Shown in pieces: positions 24,402 through 34,988 of a DNA stretch of 64,000 nucleotides. The stretch lies in the NCBI RefSeq assembly GCF_024204665.1, contig NZ_CP100355.1, forward strand, positions 1,655,451 to 1,719,450, written 5' to 3'. Made by a program: the position numbers and the translations under genes. The DNA comes from Natronosalvus rutilus (GTDB taxonomy: Archaea; Halobacteriota; Halobacteria; Halobacteriales; Natrialbaceae). The notes beneath the pieces were generated by a model. It saw only the letters and a program-made list of their open reading frames with translations. It did no database searches and had not been told where the DNA came from. Each line of letters starts with the position of its first letter. The first letter of the stretch is position 1.

Positions 24402-25490
24402 TCAGAGGACGCCCATCTCCTCGAGTCGCTCCGGCAGGTACGTGTCCGTCACGAAGTCCAGGCCGCGCGAGGCGAGCGCCTGCTGCTCTGCTTTCTTCCC
24501 GATCTCGAGTTGCAGTTCGATCTGTTCCTTCCAGTAGTCGGTCTGGAACCGGGGATCGGTGAGTTCGTTCTCGAGGGCGTTGACGTCCGAGTCCGAGAGG
24601 GGGTCGGTCGGGAGGTCGTACTCGACGATGTCGGCGGGCTGAATGCCAATGAACTGCGCTTCGGGCGTCGCCAGATACTCTGAGAGGTGGGCGGACTTGA
24701 TCGAGCCGTAGGCGACCGAGCCGAAGATGCGGTAGGACCACGGGTCGCCGTCGGTGAACACCACCACGGGGAGGTCGAGTTCGTCGTGGAAGCGCTTCGT
24801 CAGTCGGCGCGTGGCTCGGGCGGGCTGACCCCCGAGGTGGACGATGATGGTGTCGTACTCCTCGTCGAAGCCGTTCTCGACGAGCCGGTCGCGCATACCA
24901 CCGGTCTCCACGCAGAGGACGAACTCGGCATCGTGGTCGAGGAACTCGATCGTGTCGGGATTATTCGGGATCTGGTAGCCGCCTTGCCCCACGTCGAGCT
25001 GGCAGTGAATGTCGCGGTCGCCCCGCTTCGTCTGCTCGCGGATGTGCAGCGGCCCCATCACCTTCGCGCCGGACTCCTCCGGGCGCATGTGGAAGTCCTC
25101 GCGGGTGACCCCGGAGACGATCTCTAAGTCCTCGACCAGCCCGTTGGACTCGTCCTGGTCGTTGAACTGGGCCTCTTCGTTGTCCCAGCTTTCCGAGAGG
25201 TAGTACAGTTCACGCAGGGTCGAGGAGCGATCCTCCTCGAGCTGATTTGCCAGGAACTCGATGGTGAAGACGGCTTTGAGGAGCTTCCGGGCGCCGCGAA
25301 CGGAGTTCGCACTCCGGGTCGAGGTTCGGTCGCCGTAGACCCAGACGTTGGCCTCCTCGTCGAGTTCGATGTTGCTCTTCGATCGGGTAGGGACCTCCAT
25401 GTGGGGGATCTCGCCCAGTTCGAACTGGTCGTAGAACTGGGCGGCGAGGTCGATCAGCTGTGCTCTGGCCTGTGATTCGTCCGTGCTCAT
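24402..25490 (-). CDS. top6A: DNA topoisomerase VI subunit A
   Basis: A 362-residue type IIB topoisomerase catalytic subunit (Spo11-like). The 5Y-CAP domain contains the Tyr pair in [10 protein letters not shown] (Tyr96/Tyr97), one of which forms the 5'-phosphotyrosyl link with DNA. The TOPRIM domain carries an acidic metal site at VETGGM and [10 protein letters not shown]. Assembled as A2B2 with top6B it relaxes supercoils and decatenates by ATP-dependent double-strand passage. The start ATG 25490 overlaps the top6B stop by 4 bp (ATGA). It is convergent with the zinc-ribbon gene. Confidence 0.95.
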   Translation of the reverse strand: MSTDESQARAQLIDLAAQFYDQFELGEIPHMEVPTRSKSNIELDEEANVWVYGDRTSTRSANSVRGARKLLKAVFTIEFLANQLEEDRSSTLRELYYLSESWDNEEAQFNDQDESNGLVEDLEIVSGVTREDFHMRPEESGAKVMGPLHIREQTKRGDRDIHCQLDVGQGGYQIPNNPDTIEFLDHDAEFVLCVETGGMRDRLVENGFDEEYDTIIVHLGGQPARATRRLTKRFHDELDLPVVVFTDGDPWSYRIFGSVAYGSIKSAHLSEYLATPEAQFIGIQPADIVEYDLPTDPLSDSDVNALENELTDPRFQTDYWKEQIELQLEIGKKAEQQALASRGLDFVTDTYLPERLEEMGVL

Positions 25491-27979
25491 GATGTGATCG
25501 TCAGTTTTTCCGCGTCGACGCCTTTGACGTCGATGTCGAACGACGCCTCGCTCGACACTTCGTACTCGAGAGTCGCCTCCTCGCCACCGGGGACGTCCGC
25601 TTCCCAGGAGACGAACCACTCACCGTCCATCTCGACAGCCGAGGCACCGTCGGAGAGGTTCTGCGGTTCTGCGGAGACGATGTCGGTTATCTCGAGGGTC
25701 TCGTTCGTGCTCGAGTGGTTCTCGACGACGAGTTTGACCGTCGATGCGTCGCCATCACCGCCGCCGTCGCCGTCCTCGAGGTGACGCTCGACCAGGACGT
25801 TGTTCATGATCCGTGCCACGGCGTCGTCGATGTTGGGCTGGTTGCGCCCCGTCACTTCGGCGACCTTCTCGGCCATCTCGGGGAGGATCTTACCCAGGAC
25901 GTTCTGTTTCTGCCGGCGTTTTTGCATCGAGCGCCGTTTGTTGAGGTAGCGCTTGAGTTCGCGGGCGGCCTCCCGGATGGCGAGTTCGATCTCGTCTTCG
26001 ATCTCGGGGACGTTCGCGATGGCGTCTTTGGACTCGCTCGTGAAGGGGACGTTCGTCGAGGCGACGTGGACCATGATCACGGCGGGGCCAGACGGTATCC
26101 CGGAGCCCCCGGGCTGGTCGAGGCCGTAGTTGCGCCACCCGATGCTCTTGACGACGTCGGTGGTCGCACAGGCGCCGCGCTGGTAGACCAGTGGCACCCG
26201 GTTCGCGAACCGGAGGACGTCGGCGGTTCCCTCGGCCGGGAGGTCGCCGCCGTAGGCGATGCCGGCCTCGACGATGAATGGGTCACCGCCGGAGACACCC
26301 GCGTCGCGGGTCGCCGCCGCGTAGAAGTCCGCGTCGAACTCCTTTTTCAGCCCGGCTTCGACCAGGCCTGCCGTGATCGGCGAGAGACACCGCGTCGGTG
26401 GGGCCATGATGTTCGTCGCTCGCATCCCCTCGACGAGGTCGCTTGCGGCGTCCCGGTCGCTCGCGAGTTCGCGAACGAGCGGCGTGTCGTCCGGGACGGT
26501 CACCATCACGTCCCAGATTGCTTCGACGACGTTCTCGCGGGCAGTGTCGCCGAACGCCACGTCGTCGTACTCCTCGGTCAGGTCCGCGGCCCGGTCGACG
26601 GCGGACTCGAGAGCCTTCCGGGTGAGCCGATGGCGGTCGTCCTCGAGGTCCTCGAACGTCCCGGCCAGGCGGACGGCGAAGGCGTGGACGACCTCGTCGT
26701 CCTTTCGGGTGCTCGTCGCGTCGTCGCTGAGTTCGTAGAGGTCGGCGACGATTCGGGAGACGTCTTCCGGGTTCGTGGCGTCTGTGCCGTCCTGGTCGTC
26801 CTGATTGTCCTCTTCGTCCGCCTCATCGTGCCCGACGAGGGCGGCCCACGCCGACTCGAGCGCCTTCTCGCGAACGGTCGACCCGAACGTCGTACCGTAC
26901 TCGTCACCGACCTCGTCGGCGACCTCCTCGACGACGGTCGACAGTTCGTGGTGGGCGATTCGGTCCCGGCTCGAGACGGTGTCGGCGATTCCCTCGGCGA
27001 AGTCGGTCGTCGCTTTGGCCCCCTTGTTCGCGGTGGAGTTCTCGACGGCGGCGGCGACGTCCGCGGCCTCGTGGCTCGCGGGCGGCTTCCAGGCCATCTC
27101 GCGGCCGAAGTGGCGGTCGCGGAACTCGTCGATGATCGAGTCGGCCGTCTTCTTGCCGACGCGGGTGAACTCCTCCTGGAGGAACCCCGAGACGGAGTGG
27201 GAGTCGGTCGCTGCGAGCATCTTGATCACCGTGCCCAGTTCGACTCCGTGGGGGTGGGGGCGGATCTCCTCGGTCTCCTCGGGGAGCTGGTCAGTGGCGC
27301 GCTCGAACTTGAAGTGGGCCGTGGGCTCGCGCAACTCGAGGCGGGCGTGGGGATTGACGACCGCAGTGTGCTTGATGTAGTCGTGGAGCTGGGCGCGAGC
27401 GCGCATGTTGGCCTCCATCTCGAGTTCGATCCGGGTGCCGTGGGGGCGATCCCAGGTCGTCGTCTCTGCGACGCTGATTTCGGGTTCGTTCTCGTCGGTA
27501 TCGACGATCAACTCGAAGTACTCGGCCTCGCTCGAGCCCTGGGTTCGGCTGGTGATCTTCGCGGGTTTGCCGCTCGTGAGCTGAGAGTAGAGCACTGCCG
27601 CGGAGATACCGATCCCCTGCTGACCGCGCGACTGTTCGCGGGCGTGGAAACGAGAGCCGTAGAGGAGTTTCCCGAAGACCTTCGGGAGCGATTCTTTCGT
27701 GATTCCCGGTCCGTTGTCCTCGACGATCAGGCGATAGTAGTCGTCGGCTTCCTGGATCTCGACGTAGATATCGGGGAGAATGCTGGACTCTTCGGCGGCG
27801 TCGAGGGCGTTGTCGACGGCCTCTTTGACCGCCGTGACGAGCCCGCGAGCACCGCTGTCGAAGCCCAGCATGTGCTTGTTCTTCTCGAAGAACTCGGCGA
27901 TGGAGATCGCTCGCTGGTTGTCAGCGAGTTCCTCGGCGATCCCCGGCTCGTCGCCGAGTGTCGACTGTAGCGACGTCAT
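25487..27979 (-). CDS. top6B: DNA topoisomerase VI subunit B
   Basis: An 830-residue GHKL ATPase subunit. N box [12 protein letters not shown] (54-65), DNGPGI box, and [20 protein letters not shown] give the Bergerat ATP site; a helix-2-turn-helix and transducer domain follow. A region of about 200 residues (about 300-500), acidic and rich in Asp/Glu ([17 protein letters not shown]), is an insertion compared with the usual about 530-residue enzyme, seen in haloarchaea. It drives strand passage by ATP binding. A TATA-like cctttta(c) on the minus strand (28004-28011) precedes ATG 27979 by 25-32 nt. It is the first gene of the top6B-top6A operon and divergent from gyrB. Confidence 0.95.
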   Translation of the reverse strand: MTSLQSTLGDEPGIAEELADNQRAISIAEFFEKNKHMLGFDSGARGLVTAVKEAVDNALDAAEESSILPDIYVEIQEADDYYRLIVEDNGPGITKESLPKVFGKLLYGSRFHAREQSRGQQGIGISAAVLYSQLTSGKPAKITSRTQGSSEAEYFELIVDTDENEPEISVAETTTWDRPHGTRIELEMEANMRARAQLHDYIKHTAVVNPHARLELREPTAHFKFERATDQLPEETEEIRPHPHGVELGTVIKMLAATDSHSVSGFLQEEFTRVGKKTADSIIDEFRDRHFGREMAWKPPASHEAADVAAAVENSTANKGAKATTDFAEGIADTVSSRDRIAHHELSTVVEEVADEVGDEYGTTFGSTVREKALESAWAALVGHDEADEEDNQDDQDGTDATNPEDVSRIVADLYELSDDATSTRKDDEVVHAFAVRLAGTFEDLEDDRHRLTRKALESAVDRAADLTEEYDDVAFGDTARENVVEAIWDVMVTVPDDTPLVRELASDRDAASDLVEGMRATNIMAPPTRCLSPITAGLVEAGLKKEFDADFYAAATRDAGVSGGDPFIVEAGIAYGGDLPAEGTADVLRFANRVPLVYQRGACATTDVVKSIGWRNYGLDQPGGSGIPSGPAVIMVHVASTNVPFTSESKDAIANVPEIEDEIELAIREAARELKRYLNKRRSMQKRRQKQNVLGKILPEMAEKVAEVTGRNQPNIDDAVARIMNNVLVERHLEDGDGGGDGDASTVKLVVENHSSTNETLEITDIVSAEPQNLSDGASAVEMDGEWFVSWEADVPGGEEATLEYEVSSEASFDIDVKGVDAEKLTITS

Positions 27980-28003
27980 CGTCGTTCTGTTGTAGCGGCG
28001 GGG

Positions 28004-28011
28004 GTAAAAGG
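28004..28011 (-). promoter_or_regulatory. TATA-like box of the top6BA operon
   Basis: The plus strand reads gtaaaagg, so the minus strand is ccttttac, 25-32 nt from ATG 27979. This predicts a leaderless mRNA. Confidence 0.5.
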
Positions 28012-28210
28012 TGTGCGTTACCGTAGTGAAAGTGATCGACGCTCCAGGCGGCCGCTACTCGCTCGTTCCACGCGTTCCGTTCGCTCCGTCTCTGCGCGCT
28101 CGAAGCGAGGAAAGCCTACGTGCCGCGACCGGTTTGAGACGCTGAGTAACCGATCGCTCGAGGGACATGTGACAGCCGACCGGAAATCGCGCGCTCGCGC
28201 GCGTACGTGA

Positions 28211-28220
28211 CTTTTATTAC
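28211..28220 (+). promoter_or_regulatory. TATA-like box of the gyrBA operon
   Basis: cttttattac, 32-41 nt upstream of the gyrB ATG at 28252, within the 272-bp divergent region between top6BA and gyrBA. It supports the ATG at 28252 rather than the frame-extension start at 28207. Confidence 0.5.
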
Positions 28221-28251
28221 CCCCCGACCACTACCCGCAATCAGGTTTTGT

Positions 28252-30183
28252 ATGTCTCAAGATAGCGAGTACGGCGCCGGACAAATCCAGGTCTTAGAGG
28301 GCCTGGAAGCGGTCCAAAAGCGACCGGCGATGTACATCGGTTCGACGGATACGCGGGGACTCCACCACCTCGTCTACGAAGTCGTGGACAACTCCATCGA
28401 CGAGGCGTTGGCCGGCCACTGCGACGACATTACCGTGACCATCCACGAGGACGGCGCGGTGAGCGTCGCCGACGACGGCCGCGGCATCCCCGTCGACACC
28501 CACGAGGAGTACGACCGCCCGGCCCTCGAGGTCATTCTCACCGTCCTCCACGCCGGTGGAAAGTTCGACAACAAGTCCTACCAGGTCTCCGGGGGGCTCC
28601 ACGGCGTCGGCGTCTCCGTCGTCAACGCCCTCTCGGGACGCTTCGAGGTGACCGTCAAGCGCGACGGCGGCGTCTTCACCCACGCGTTCGAGAACGGCGA
28701 GCCACAGGGGGACATGGAGCGAGTACGCGACCTCGAGCCCGACGAGGAGACGGGTACCCAGATCACCTTCTGGCCCGACCGCGACATCTTCGAGACGACC
28801 GAGTTCTCCTTCTCGACGCTCTCGAACCGGCTCCGCGAACTCGCATTCCTCAACTCCGGCGTCCGGATCACGCTCCGCGACGAGCGCGAGACGGACGACG
28901 AGGGGCAACCAGTCGAGGACACTTACGTCTACGACGGCGGGATTCGCGAGTTCGTCGAGTACCTCAACGAGACGCGCTCTTCCCTCCACGACGACGTCAT
29001 CTACTTCGAGGACGACGCCCAGAACATCCAGGTCGAGGTGGCGATGCAGGCCACCGAAGAGCTCCAGGGGTCGATCCACGCCTTCGCCAACAACATCAAC
29101 ACGCGCGAGGGCGGGACCCACCTGACGGGCTTCAAGACCGCCCTCACCCGCGTAGTCAACGACTACGGGGGCGAGAACGACCTGCTCTCGGACCTCGAGG
29201 AGAACCTCCGCGGCGACGATATCCGCGAGGGGCTCACCGCGGTCATCTCGATCAAACACCCGGACCCGCAGTTCGAGGGGCAGACGAAGACGAAACTCGG
29301 CAACTCGGAGGTGCGGGGCATCGTCGAGAGCGCGATGCACGACGGCCTGTCGACGTACTTCGAGGAACACCCCGACACCGCCCAGGCCATCGTGATGAAG
29401 GCCGTCGAGGCCGCGAAGGCCCGCAAGGCCGCGAAGAAGGCAGAAGAACTGACGCGGCGAAAATCGGCACTCGCGTCGACCTCCCTCCCCGGCAAACTCG
29501 CGGACTGTCAGACCAAAGATCCCGACGAGGCCGAACTGTTCATCGCGGAGGGTGACTCCGCGGGCGGCAGCGCGAAACAGGCCCGAAATCCGGAGTTCCA
29601 GGCCGTTCTCCCCATCAAGGGGAAGATCCTCAACGTCGAGAAGCACCGACTGGATCGCATTCTCGAGAACGACGAGATCCGGAACATGATCACCGCCATC
29701 GGTGCGGGGATCGGCGAGGAGTTCGACATCGACAACATCCGGTACAAGAAGATCATCATGGCGACCGACGCCGACGTCGACGGGGCCCACATCCGGACCC
29801 TGCTGTTGACGTTCTTCTACCGGCACATGCGCCCGCTGCTCGAGGGCGGCTACGTCTACGCGACCCAGCCGCCGCTGTATCGCATCCGGTATCGCGGGAA
29901 TACCTACGACGCGATGACCGACGCCGAGCGCGACGAGATCGTCGAGGAGAAGTGCAACGGCAACCCGACGCAGGTCCAGCGCTTCAAGGGGCTTGGCGAG
30001 ATGAACCCCGAACAGCTCTGGAGTACGACGATGAATCCGGACAACCGCATCCTCAAGCAGATCGCGGTCGAGGACGCGGCGGCGGCCGATCGCATGTTCT
30101 CAGTGCTGATGGGCGATGCCGTCGAACCCCGAAAGCAGTTCATCAAGGACCACGCCCCCGAAGCAGAGTGGATCGACATCTGA
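28252..30183 (+). CDS. gyrB: DNA gyrase subunit B
   Basis: A 643-residue ATPase/TOPRIM subunit. It has VVDNSIDEALAGHCD, DDGRGIP and GGLHGVGVSVVNALS for the GHKL ATP site, and a TOPRIM metal box beginning at EGDSAGG (Glu433) with DADVDGAHIR. The C-terminal tail QRFKGLGEMNPEQLW contacts GyrA. It supplies the ATP-driven energy for negative supercoiling; novobiocin targets this subunit in haloarchaea. The length is short relative to E. coli GyrB (804) but usual for the Gram-positive/archaeal form lacking an insert. gyrA follows 102 bp downstream, with a possible small ORF in between. Confidence 0.96.
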   Translation: MSQDSEYGAGQIQVLEGLEAVQKRPAMYIGSTDTRGLHHLVYEVVDNSIDEALAGHCDDITVTIHEDGAVSVADDGRGIPVDTHEEYDRPALEVILTVLHAGGKFDNKSYQVSGGLHGVGVSVVNALSGRFEVTVKRDGGVFTHAFENGEPQGDMERVRDLEPDEETGTQITFWPDRDIFETTEFSFSTLSNRLRELAFLNSGVRITLRDERETDDEGQPVEDTYVYDGGIREFVEYLNETRSSLHDDVIYFEDDAQNIQVEVAMQATEELQGSIHAFANNINTREGGTHLTGFKTALTRVVNDYGGENDLLSDLEENLRGDDIREGLTAVISIKHPDPQFEGQTKTKLGNSEVRGIVESAMHDGLSTYFEEHPDTAQAIVMKAVEAAKARKAAKKAEELTRRKSALASTSLPGKLADCQTKDPDEAELFIAEGDSAGGSAKQARNPEFQAVLPIKGKILNVEKHRLDRILENDEIRNMITAIGAGIGEEFDIDNIRYKKIIMATDADVDGAHIRTLLLTFFYRHMRPLLEGGYVYATQPPLYRIRYRGNTYDAMTDAERDEIVEEKCNGNPTQVQRFKGLGEMNPEQLWSTTMNPDNRILKQIAVEDAAAADRMFSVLMGDAVEPRKQFIKDHAPEAEWIDI

Positions 30184-30285
30184 TAGCGCCATGTACGCAG
30201 CCACACACCGACTGACGACGATGCAGTCACGACACGAATCGACGCCGCGACGAGACCGACGACGAATAGAGGTGCCCCTCGAGCG

Positions 30286-32805
30286 ATGAGTTCCGAAGTA
30301 CCAGATCCGACGGACATCGATGCGGCCTCGGTCGAACCGGTCCGCATCGAGGACGAGATGGAGCAGAGTTACATCGACTACGCGATGAGCGTCATTGCCG
30401 GGCGTGCCCTCCCCCGGGTCGAGGACGGCCTCAAACCCGTCCACCGGCGCATCCTCTACGCGATGCACGAGATGGGCGTCACGAGTCGCTCGAGTCACCG
30501 CAAGTCCTCCTCGATCGTTGGGGAGACGATGGGTGACTTCCATCCTCACGGTGACCAGGCGATCTACGACACCTTGGTCCGGATGGCCCAGGACTTCTCG
30601 ATGCGCTATCCGCTCGTGGACGGGCAGGGGAACTTCGGCTCGATGGACGGCGACCCGCCCGCGGCCCAGCGGTACACGGAGGCCCGCATGGCCGCTATCG
30701 CCGAGGAGTTGCTCGAGGACATCGACAAGGACACGGTCGACTTCTCCTCGAACTACGACGACCGTCTCCAGGAGCCGGACGTCCTGCCAGCGGCGTTCCC
30801 GAACCTCCTCGTGAACGGCTCCTCGGGCATCGCCGTCGGGATGTCGACGAACATCCCGCCGCACAACCTCGGCGAGGTGATCGACGCGACGGTCGAACTC
30901 ATCGACAACCCCGACGCGACCGTCGAGGACCTGATGGAACACGTCAAGGGACCCGATTTCCCGACGGGAGCCAACATCGTCGGCCGCGACGCCATCTACT
31001 CGGCGTACAAGACCGGCCGCGGGCGCATCCGTGTTCGCGCCGAGTTCGAGGTCGAAGAGTGGAAGCGTGATCGCGAGCGCATCGTCGTCACCGAAGTGCC
31101 CTACCAGGCGAACAAGGCCCGCCTGGTCGAGCGCATCGCCGAGGACGTCACCGAGGGCGCCCTCGAGGGCATCTCGGACCTGCGCGACGAGTCCGACCGC
31201 GACGGCGTCCGCATCGTGGTCGAACTCAAGCGCGGCGCGAATACGGACGTCGTCAAGAACCGACTGCTCGAGAACCACTTAGAGCGAACCTTCGGCGTCA
31301 TCAACCTCGCGCTGGTCGACGGCCAGCCGAAGGTGTTGACGCTCAGGGAGACCCTTCAGGAGTACATCTCCCACCGCAAGGAGGTCGTCCGACGGCGCAG
31401 CGAGTACGACCTCGCGGAGGCCGAGGACCGCGCACACATCCTCGAGGGTCGGCTGAAAGCGCTCGAGAACATCGACGACGTGGTCGACCTCATCCAGGAC
31501 TCCGAGGACCGCGACGAGGCGCGAGCGGGTCTCGAGGCAACCTTCGACTTCTCCGAATCACAAGCCGAGCACATCGTTCGGATGCAACTCGGGAGCCTCA
31601 CCTCGATGGAGTCGGCCGAAATCGAGGACGAGTACGAGGAGGTTACGGCGGAAATCGAGCGCCTCGAGGCCATCCTCGGGAGCGAGTCGGCGCTGTACGA
31701 GGTCATCAAAGAGGAGTTGCTCGAGATCAAAGACGAGTACGCCGACGACCGGCGAACTTCGATCATCGAGGACATGGGGACGGTCACCCACGAGGACCTG
31801 ATTCCCCAGGAGGACGTCTTCGTCGTCATGACCGAGGACGACTACGTCAAGCGGATGCCGATCGAGAACTTCGAGGCCCAGGGTCGGGGCGGCAAGGGGA
31901 TCATCGGCGCGGACGTCAAGGACGAGGACCGCGTGACGACGGTCTTCCGGGCGAACACCCACGACTACCTGCTGTGCTTCACGAACCACGGCCAGGTCTA
32001 CCGGCTCAAGACCTACGAAATCCCGGAGATGAGCCGGACGGCGCGGGGGAAATCCGCCGTCAATATCCTCGACCTCGATCCGGGCGAGGACATTACGGCC
32101 ATCGTCGACACCGACGCCTTCGACGGGGAAGAGTACGTGACGATGGTGACCAAACACGGCTACGTAAAACGGACGGCGGGCGAGGAGTTCGACAACATCC
32201 TCTCGACGGGCATCATTGCCGCCAGCCTCGAAGAAGGCGACGAACTCGTCGACGTGGACGTCACCGACGGGTCGAAGGACCTGGTCATCGCGACCGAACA
32301 GGGGATGACGATTCGCTTCGACGAGGACGAGGTCCGGGCCATGGGCCGGAACGCCCGCGGGGTCAACGGAATCAAACTCGAGGACGGCGACGCCGTGGCA
32401 GGTCTGGTCTCGACCGACGAGGACGACGAGCGAGCGCTGCTGACGGTGACCGAGAACGGCTACGGTAAGCGGACGTTGCTCTCGGCCTACCGGACCCAGT
32501 CGCGGTACGGGAAGGGATTGATCGACATCAAGACCAACGAGCGCAACGGCCCGGTGACGGCGGTGAAGGCGGTCACGGAAGACAACGAGCTCGTCCTGAT
32601 GAGCGAGCGCGGCCAGATTATGCGCACGCGGGCGAGCGAAATTTCGACGGTCGGTCGGAACACGATGGGCGTGACGGTGATGGACGTCGAAGCGGGTGAC
32701 GCGGTCGCCAGTGTGGACGTGATTCCAGCGGAACTCGGGGTGGACGCTGACGAGACAGCCACTAACGAGGCGGACGTCGACACAGATTCGCCAACCGACG
32801 AATAA
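30286..32805 (+). CDS. gyrA: DNA gyrase subunit A
   Basis: An 839-residue breakage-reunion subunit. Tyr130 in AQRYTEARM is the catalytic tyrosine, and the QRDR helix reads [11 protein letters not shown]. The GyrA box that enables DNA wrapping is QGRGGKG at 532-538 rather than the canonical QRRGGKG; the six-bladed beta-pinwheel of the C-terminal domain follows to about 800, then an acidic tail. With GyrB it introduces negative supercoils. It lies downstream of gyrB in an operon-like order with a 102-bp spacer that contains a 32-codon ORF overlapping this ATG. Confidence 0.95.
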   Translation: MSSEVPDPTDIDAASVEPVRIEDEMEQSYIDYAMSVIAGRALPRVEDGLKPVHRRILYAMHEMGVTSRSSHRKSSSIVGETMGDFHPHGDQAIYDTLVRMAQDFSMRYPLVDGQGNFGSMDGDPPAAQRYTEARMAAIAEELLEDIDKDTVDFSSNYDDRLQEPDVLPAAFPNLLVNGSSGIAVGMSTNIPPHNLGEVIDATVELIDNPDATVEDLMEHVKGPDFPTGANIVGRDAIYSAYKTGRGRIRVRAEFEVEEWKRDRERIVVTEVPYQANKARLVERIAEDVTEGALEGISDLRDESDRDGVRIVVELKRGANTDVVKNRLLENHLERTFGVINLALVDGQPKVLTLRETLQEYISHRKEVVRRRSEYDLAEAEDRAHILEGRLKALENIDDVVDLIQDSEDRDEARAGLEATFDFSESQAEHIVRMQLGSLTSMESAEIEDEYEEVTAEIERLEAILGSESALYEVIKEELLEIKDEYADDRRTSIIEDMGTVTHEDLIPQEDVFVVMTEDDYVKRMPIENFEAQGRGGKGIIGADVKDEDRVTTVFRANTHDYLLCFTNHGQVYRLKTYEIPEMSRTARGKSAVNILDLDPGEDITAIVDTDAFDGEEYVTMVTKHGYVKRTAGEEFDNILSTGIIAASLEEGDELVDVDVTDGSKDLVIATEQGMTIRFDEDEVRAMGRNARGVNGIKLEDGDAVAGLVSTDEDDERALLTVTENGYGKRTLLSAYRTQSRYGKGLIDIKTNERNGPVTAVKAVTEDNELVLMSERGQIMRTRASEISTVGRNTMGVTVMDVEAGDAVASVDVIPAELGVDADETATNEADVDTDSPTDE

Positions 32806-33150
32806 CCAGAATTTCCGTTTTCGTTCGCCGGCCTCGAGGCCGAGAGCACGTTTGTCGTGGAAGAGGCGCTACCTCGAGAGTACCGACGCGTTTGGGTTTT
32901 GTGTTGGATGGACGGAACAATACCCTATCCAGCAAAAGGTAGACTTTCTATAGCATAACGCCTCGCCCTCCCCAGCCGATTGCGGTGCTCGCTTCGCTGC
33001 GCTCCTCACCCCTCGCGCGACGTCGACGACCGACCCTCACGGTGCTCGGGGCCGCTCGACAGCGCGCGCCGCGGTGGTTCGTCGGCTCTACCCGGCCGCT
33101 CGGTCGGCTACCCAGCCACCCAGTCCGTCGGTCGCGGTTCCCGGATCCGC
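32806..33150. other. Gene-free spacer between two convergent genes
   Basis: About 345 nt between the gyrA stop and the end of the PP-loop gene. It has an AT-richer stretch at 32890-32960 (ending tttctatagcataacg) and T-tracts (ccgttttcg near 32816) that may terminate gyrA. A GC-rich half follows with the gcttcgctgcgctcct-type sequence common in haloarchaeal spacers. No ORF, RNA or repeat with support was found. Confidence 0.5.
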
Positions 33151-34476
33151 TCACCGCCTGGTGAGCAAACGCTGGTAGCTCGCCTTCGCTATACTCCAGG
33201 CGGGATACAGCGTCGTGTACACCGGGTCGGGTGCGTTGCGGGCGCCCGCCCGGAGCACGCGGTGGCGCAGCGGTGACCCCGAGTTGTCGATGATCTCCGA
33301 GAGGTCGGCGGACTCGAGCCACGCGAAGAACGCCCGCTCAGGGGGAGATCGCGGCTCGGTCTCGTGAACTCGGTCGCGGATGTCCTCCCACATGTAGCGC
33401 TCGTCCTGGCCGAGGATCCAACGCCCGCCCTCGAGCCCTCGTCGCAGGTCGTGGTAGTCGTCGTCGGCAAACGGGTAGCCGTGTTCGGTCGGTTCGAGGC
33501 CGGCCAGTCGGAGGCCGACGGCCGTCCGGTAGCACTTCTCGCAGACCCCGCAGTTGCCGTCCATGCGGTCGTTGCAAGTCTGAAGCTCGAGGTCGGGGGC
33601 ATCGCTCTCGGCGTAGGCGGCGAGCACGTCGAGACGCTCCTGGCGGGTCAGGTCGTAGGCGTCGTGGTGACACTGGGTCTTGGCCCAGCGGACGTTGTCG
33701 TCGATGTCGGGTCGAGAGCCCCACTCGAGGTCGATCCCCTCCCAGTGGGTGGCGGCCATGTAGAGGTCCTCGATGTCGCGGGCAGCAGCCAGCGGGGCGC
33801 AGAGCCCCAGCAAGCCGAGGCCGTGGCCGACGGAGCTGTACCAGCCGCCGTCGACGTAGCGTTTGTAGTGAGCGAGCAACATCGGGTGATCGAGGAAGGA
33901 GAGCATGTTGGCCTCGACGAAGGCGGTTTCGAGGCCGCGGTCGGCGGCGAAGCCGGTCACCCGATCGACCAGGTGGCCCCACTGCTCGTCGGCCGAACGG
34001 TTGGGCGTAATCGTCCATCCGCGGATGCTGATCAGCGTGGGTTCCTCCTCGCGGTGGCGAACGTACGAGCACGTGGAGTCGACGCCGCCGGTGAAGAGGA
34101 GGCCGCTCTCCGCGTTCTCATCGTCGCTGTCGTCGCTAGATACACGCGTGTCGACGACCTCGCGGGCGTAGAGGTCGCTACCCTCGAGGAAGTCGTACAT
34201 CTCGAGCATGGCCGCCTGGACGTCCTCGAGCGCCGAGACGAACGTCGCGTCGACGGTATCGACGTAGACGTCCGCACCTGCAGCCCAGGCGACGGGACAC
34301 ACCTGGGCCAGCGCCGGGACGACGAGCAGCGAGTCGGGGACCGACTCGAGGTCGACGTCGTAGGTGACCTCGAGCGGGTTGCCGGTGAAGAACCGGGCGA
34401 GGTCGCTCGAGGGGCGAACGGTCGTTCGAAGGGTGCGTCCATCCGTCGTCGGGGTGTCGATGTGTATCAATGCCAT
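33151..34476 (-). CDS. PP-loop ATP pyrophosphatase-like protein with Cys4 motif
   Basis: A 441-residue protein. Residues 128-135, FTGGVDST, form the PP-loop (SGGxDS-like) that binds ATP in the N-type ATP pyrophosphatase superfamily (QueC, ThiI, TtcA, asparagine synthetase, NAD synthetase). A cysteine cluster Cys301, Cys309, Cys312 and Cys315 (CNDRMDGNCGVCEKC) resembles a zinc site as in QueC. Residues 1-120 are a non-canonical acidic domain. This points to adenylation of a substrate, perhaps for a modified base or a glycan or amide, but no substrate is supported. ATG 34476 follows the conserved start rather than the longer frame. It is divergent from the membrane protein gene at 34989. Confidence 0.72.
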   Translation of the reverse strand: MALIHIDTPTTDGRTLRTTVRPSSDLARFFTGNPLEVTYDVDLESVPDSLLVVPALAQVCPVAWAAGADVYVDTVDATFVSALEDVQAAMLEMYDFLEGSDLYAREVVDTRVSSDDSDDENAESGLLFTGGVDSTCSYVRHREEEPTLISIRGWTITPNRSADEQWGHLVDRVTGFAADRGLETAFVEANMLSFLDHPMLLAHYKRYVDGGWYSSVGHGLGLLGLCAPLAAARDIEDLYMAATHWEGIDLEWGSRPDIDDNVRWAKTQCHHDAYDLTRQERLDVLAAYAESDAPDLELQTCNDRMDGNCGVCEKCYRTAVGLRLAGLEPTEHGYPFADDDYHDLRRGLEGGRWILGQDERYMWEDIRDRVHETEPRSPPERAFFAWLESADLSEIIDNSGSPLRHRVLRAGARNAPDPVYTTLYPAWSIAKASYQRLLTRR

Positions 34477-34988
34477 GGTCGAGAGCGGGGTCGCCACCAG
34501 TTGCAGCTCGAGGGTGACGACCGGTCGTCCCGTGACCACCACCGAGGACGGTAAAAACAGGCACAATCGTTGACGCGTCGAGCGTCGTAGAAATCACTGC
34601 CTAGAGATTGGTAGGCGGCCGTATCCGCGGTCCATAGACGGCCATATCACCGTCCATAGACGGCCGTATCTACCGCCCGCTCGAGCACTCGTCTGTCTCT
34701 CCGACTCTGCCTGATTCGCTCTACTCCGGTTTCCGTCGGCCCTATCCGTCGCCTCGAGCGTCGTCCATCGCCTCGAGCGGGATCCATTCGTGTGAAAGCG
34801 GACCGATATCGGCGGTCGGGTGCGCGCGAATCGGTCGCTCGCCGGGGCGACGCCCTGGCGGTTCGAAACCGCGAACGCGTCTCGAGGGGGTAGGCGGGGG
34901 ATAACAAACCCCTCTCTTCTCGAGGCATTTCACCAATGCGAACTGTCACGCCAGCCACCGTCGACGGTCGCCTCGCGCGGGTGAGTCG
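34477..34988. other. Divergent intergenic region with tandem 22-23-bp repeats
   Basis: A 512-nt gap between the divergent PP-loop gene and the GT-C-like membrane gene. It contains three imperfect tandem units of 22-23 bp at 34616-34677. Near its right end a reading frame of 18 codons starts at ATG 34936 and its TGA overlaps the downstream ATG (34989). AT-rich ggataacaaacc at about 34900-34911 could be a promoter element. Nothing else was recognised. Confidence 0.5.
34616..34677 (+). repeat. Three imperfect tandem repeats of about 22 bp
   Basis: Units begin cggcc(g/a)tatc and end tccataga: 34616-34638, 34639-34660 and the partial third 34661-34677. The spacing of about two helical turns is compatible with cooperative regulator binding between divergent genes; that is inference. 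Confidence 0.55.

Noticed and set aside
25715-27970. A 751-codon open frame on the plus strand opposite top6B
   Set aside because: It is the antisense shadow of the strongly conserved top6B gene, created by the GC-rich codon pattern. Its translation is Val/Arg/Asp/Gly-rich without motifs.
28294-29826. A 510-codon minus-strand frame within gyrB
   Set aside because: Antisense to the conserved TOPRIM and ATPase regions of gyrB; low-complexity translation.
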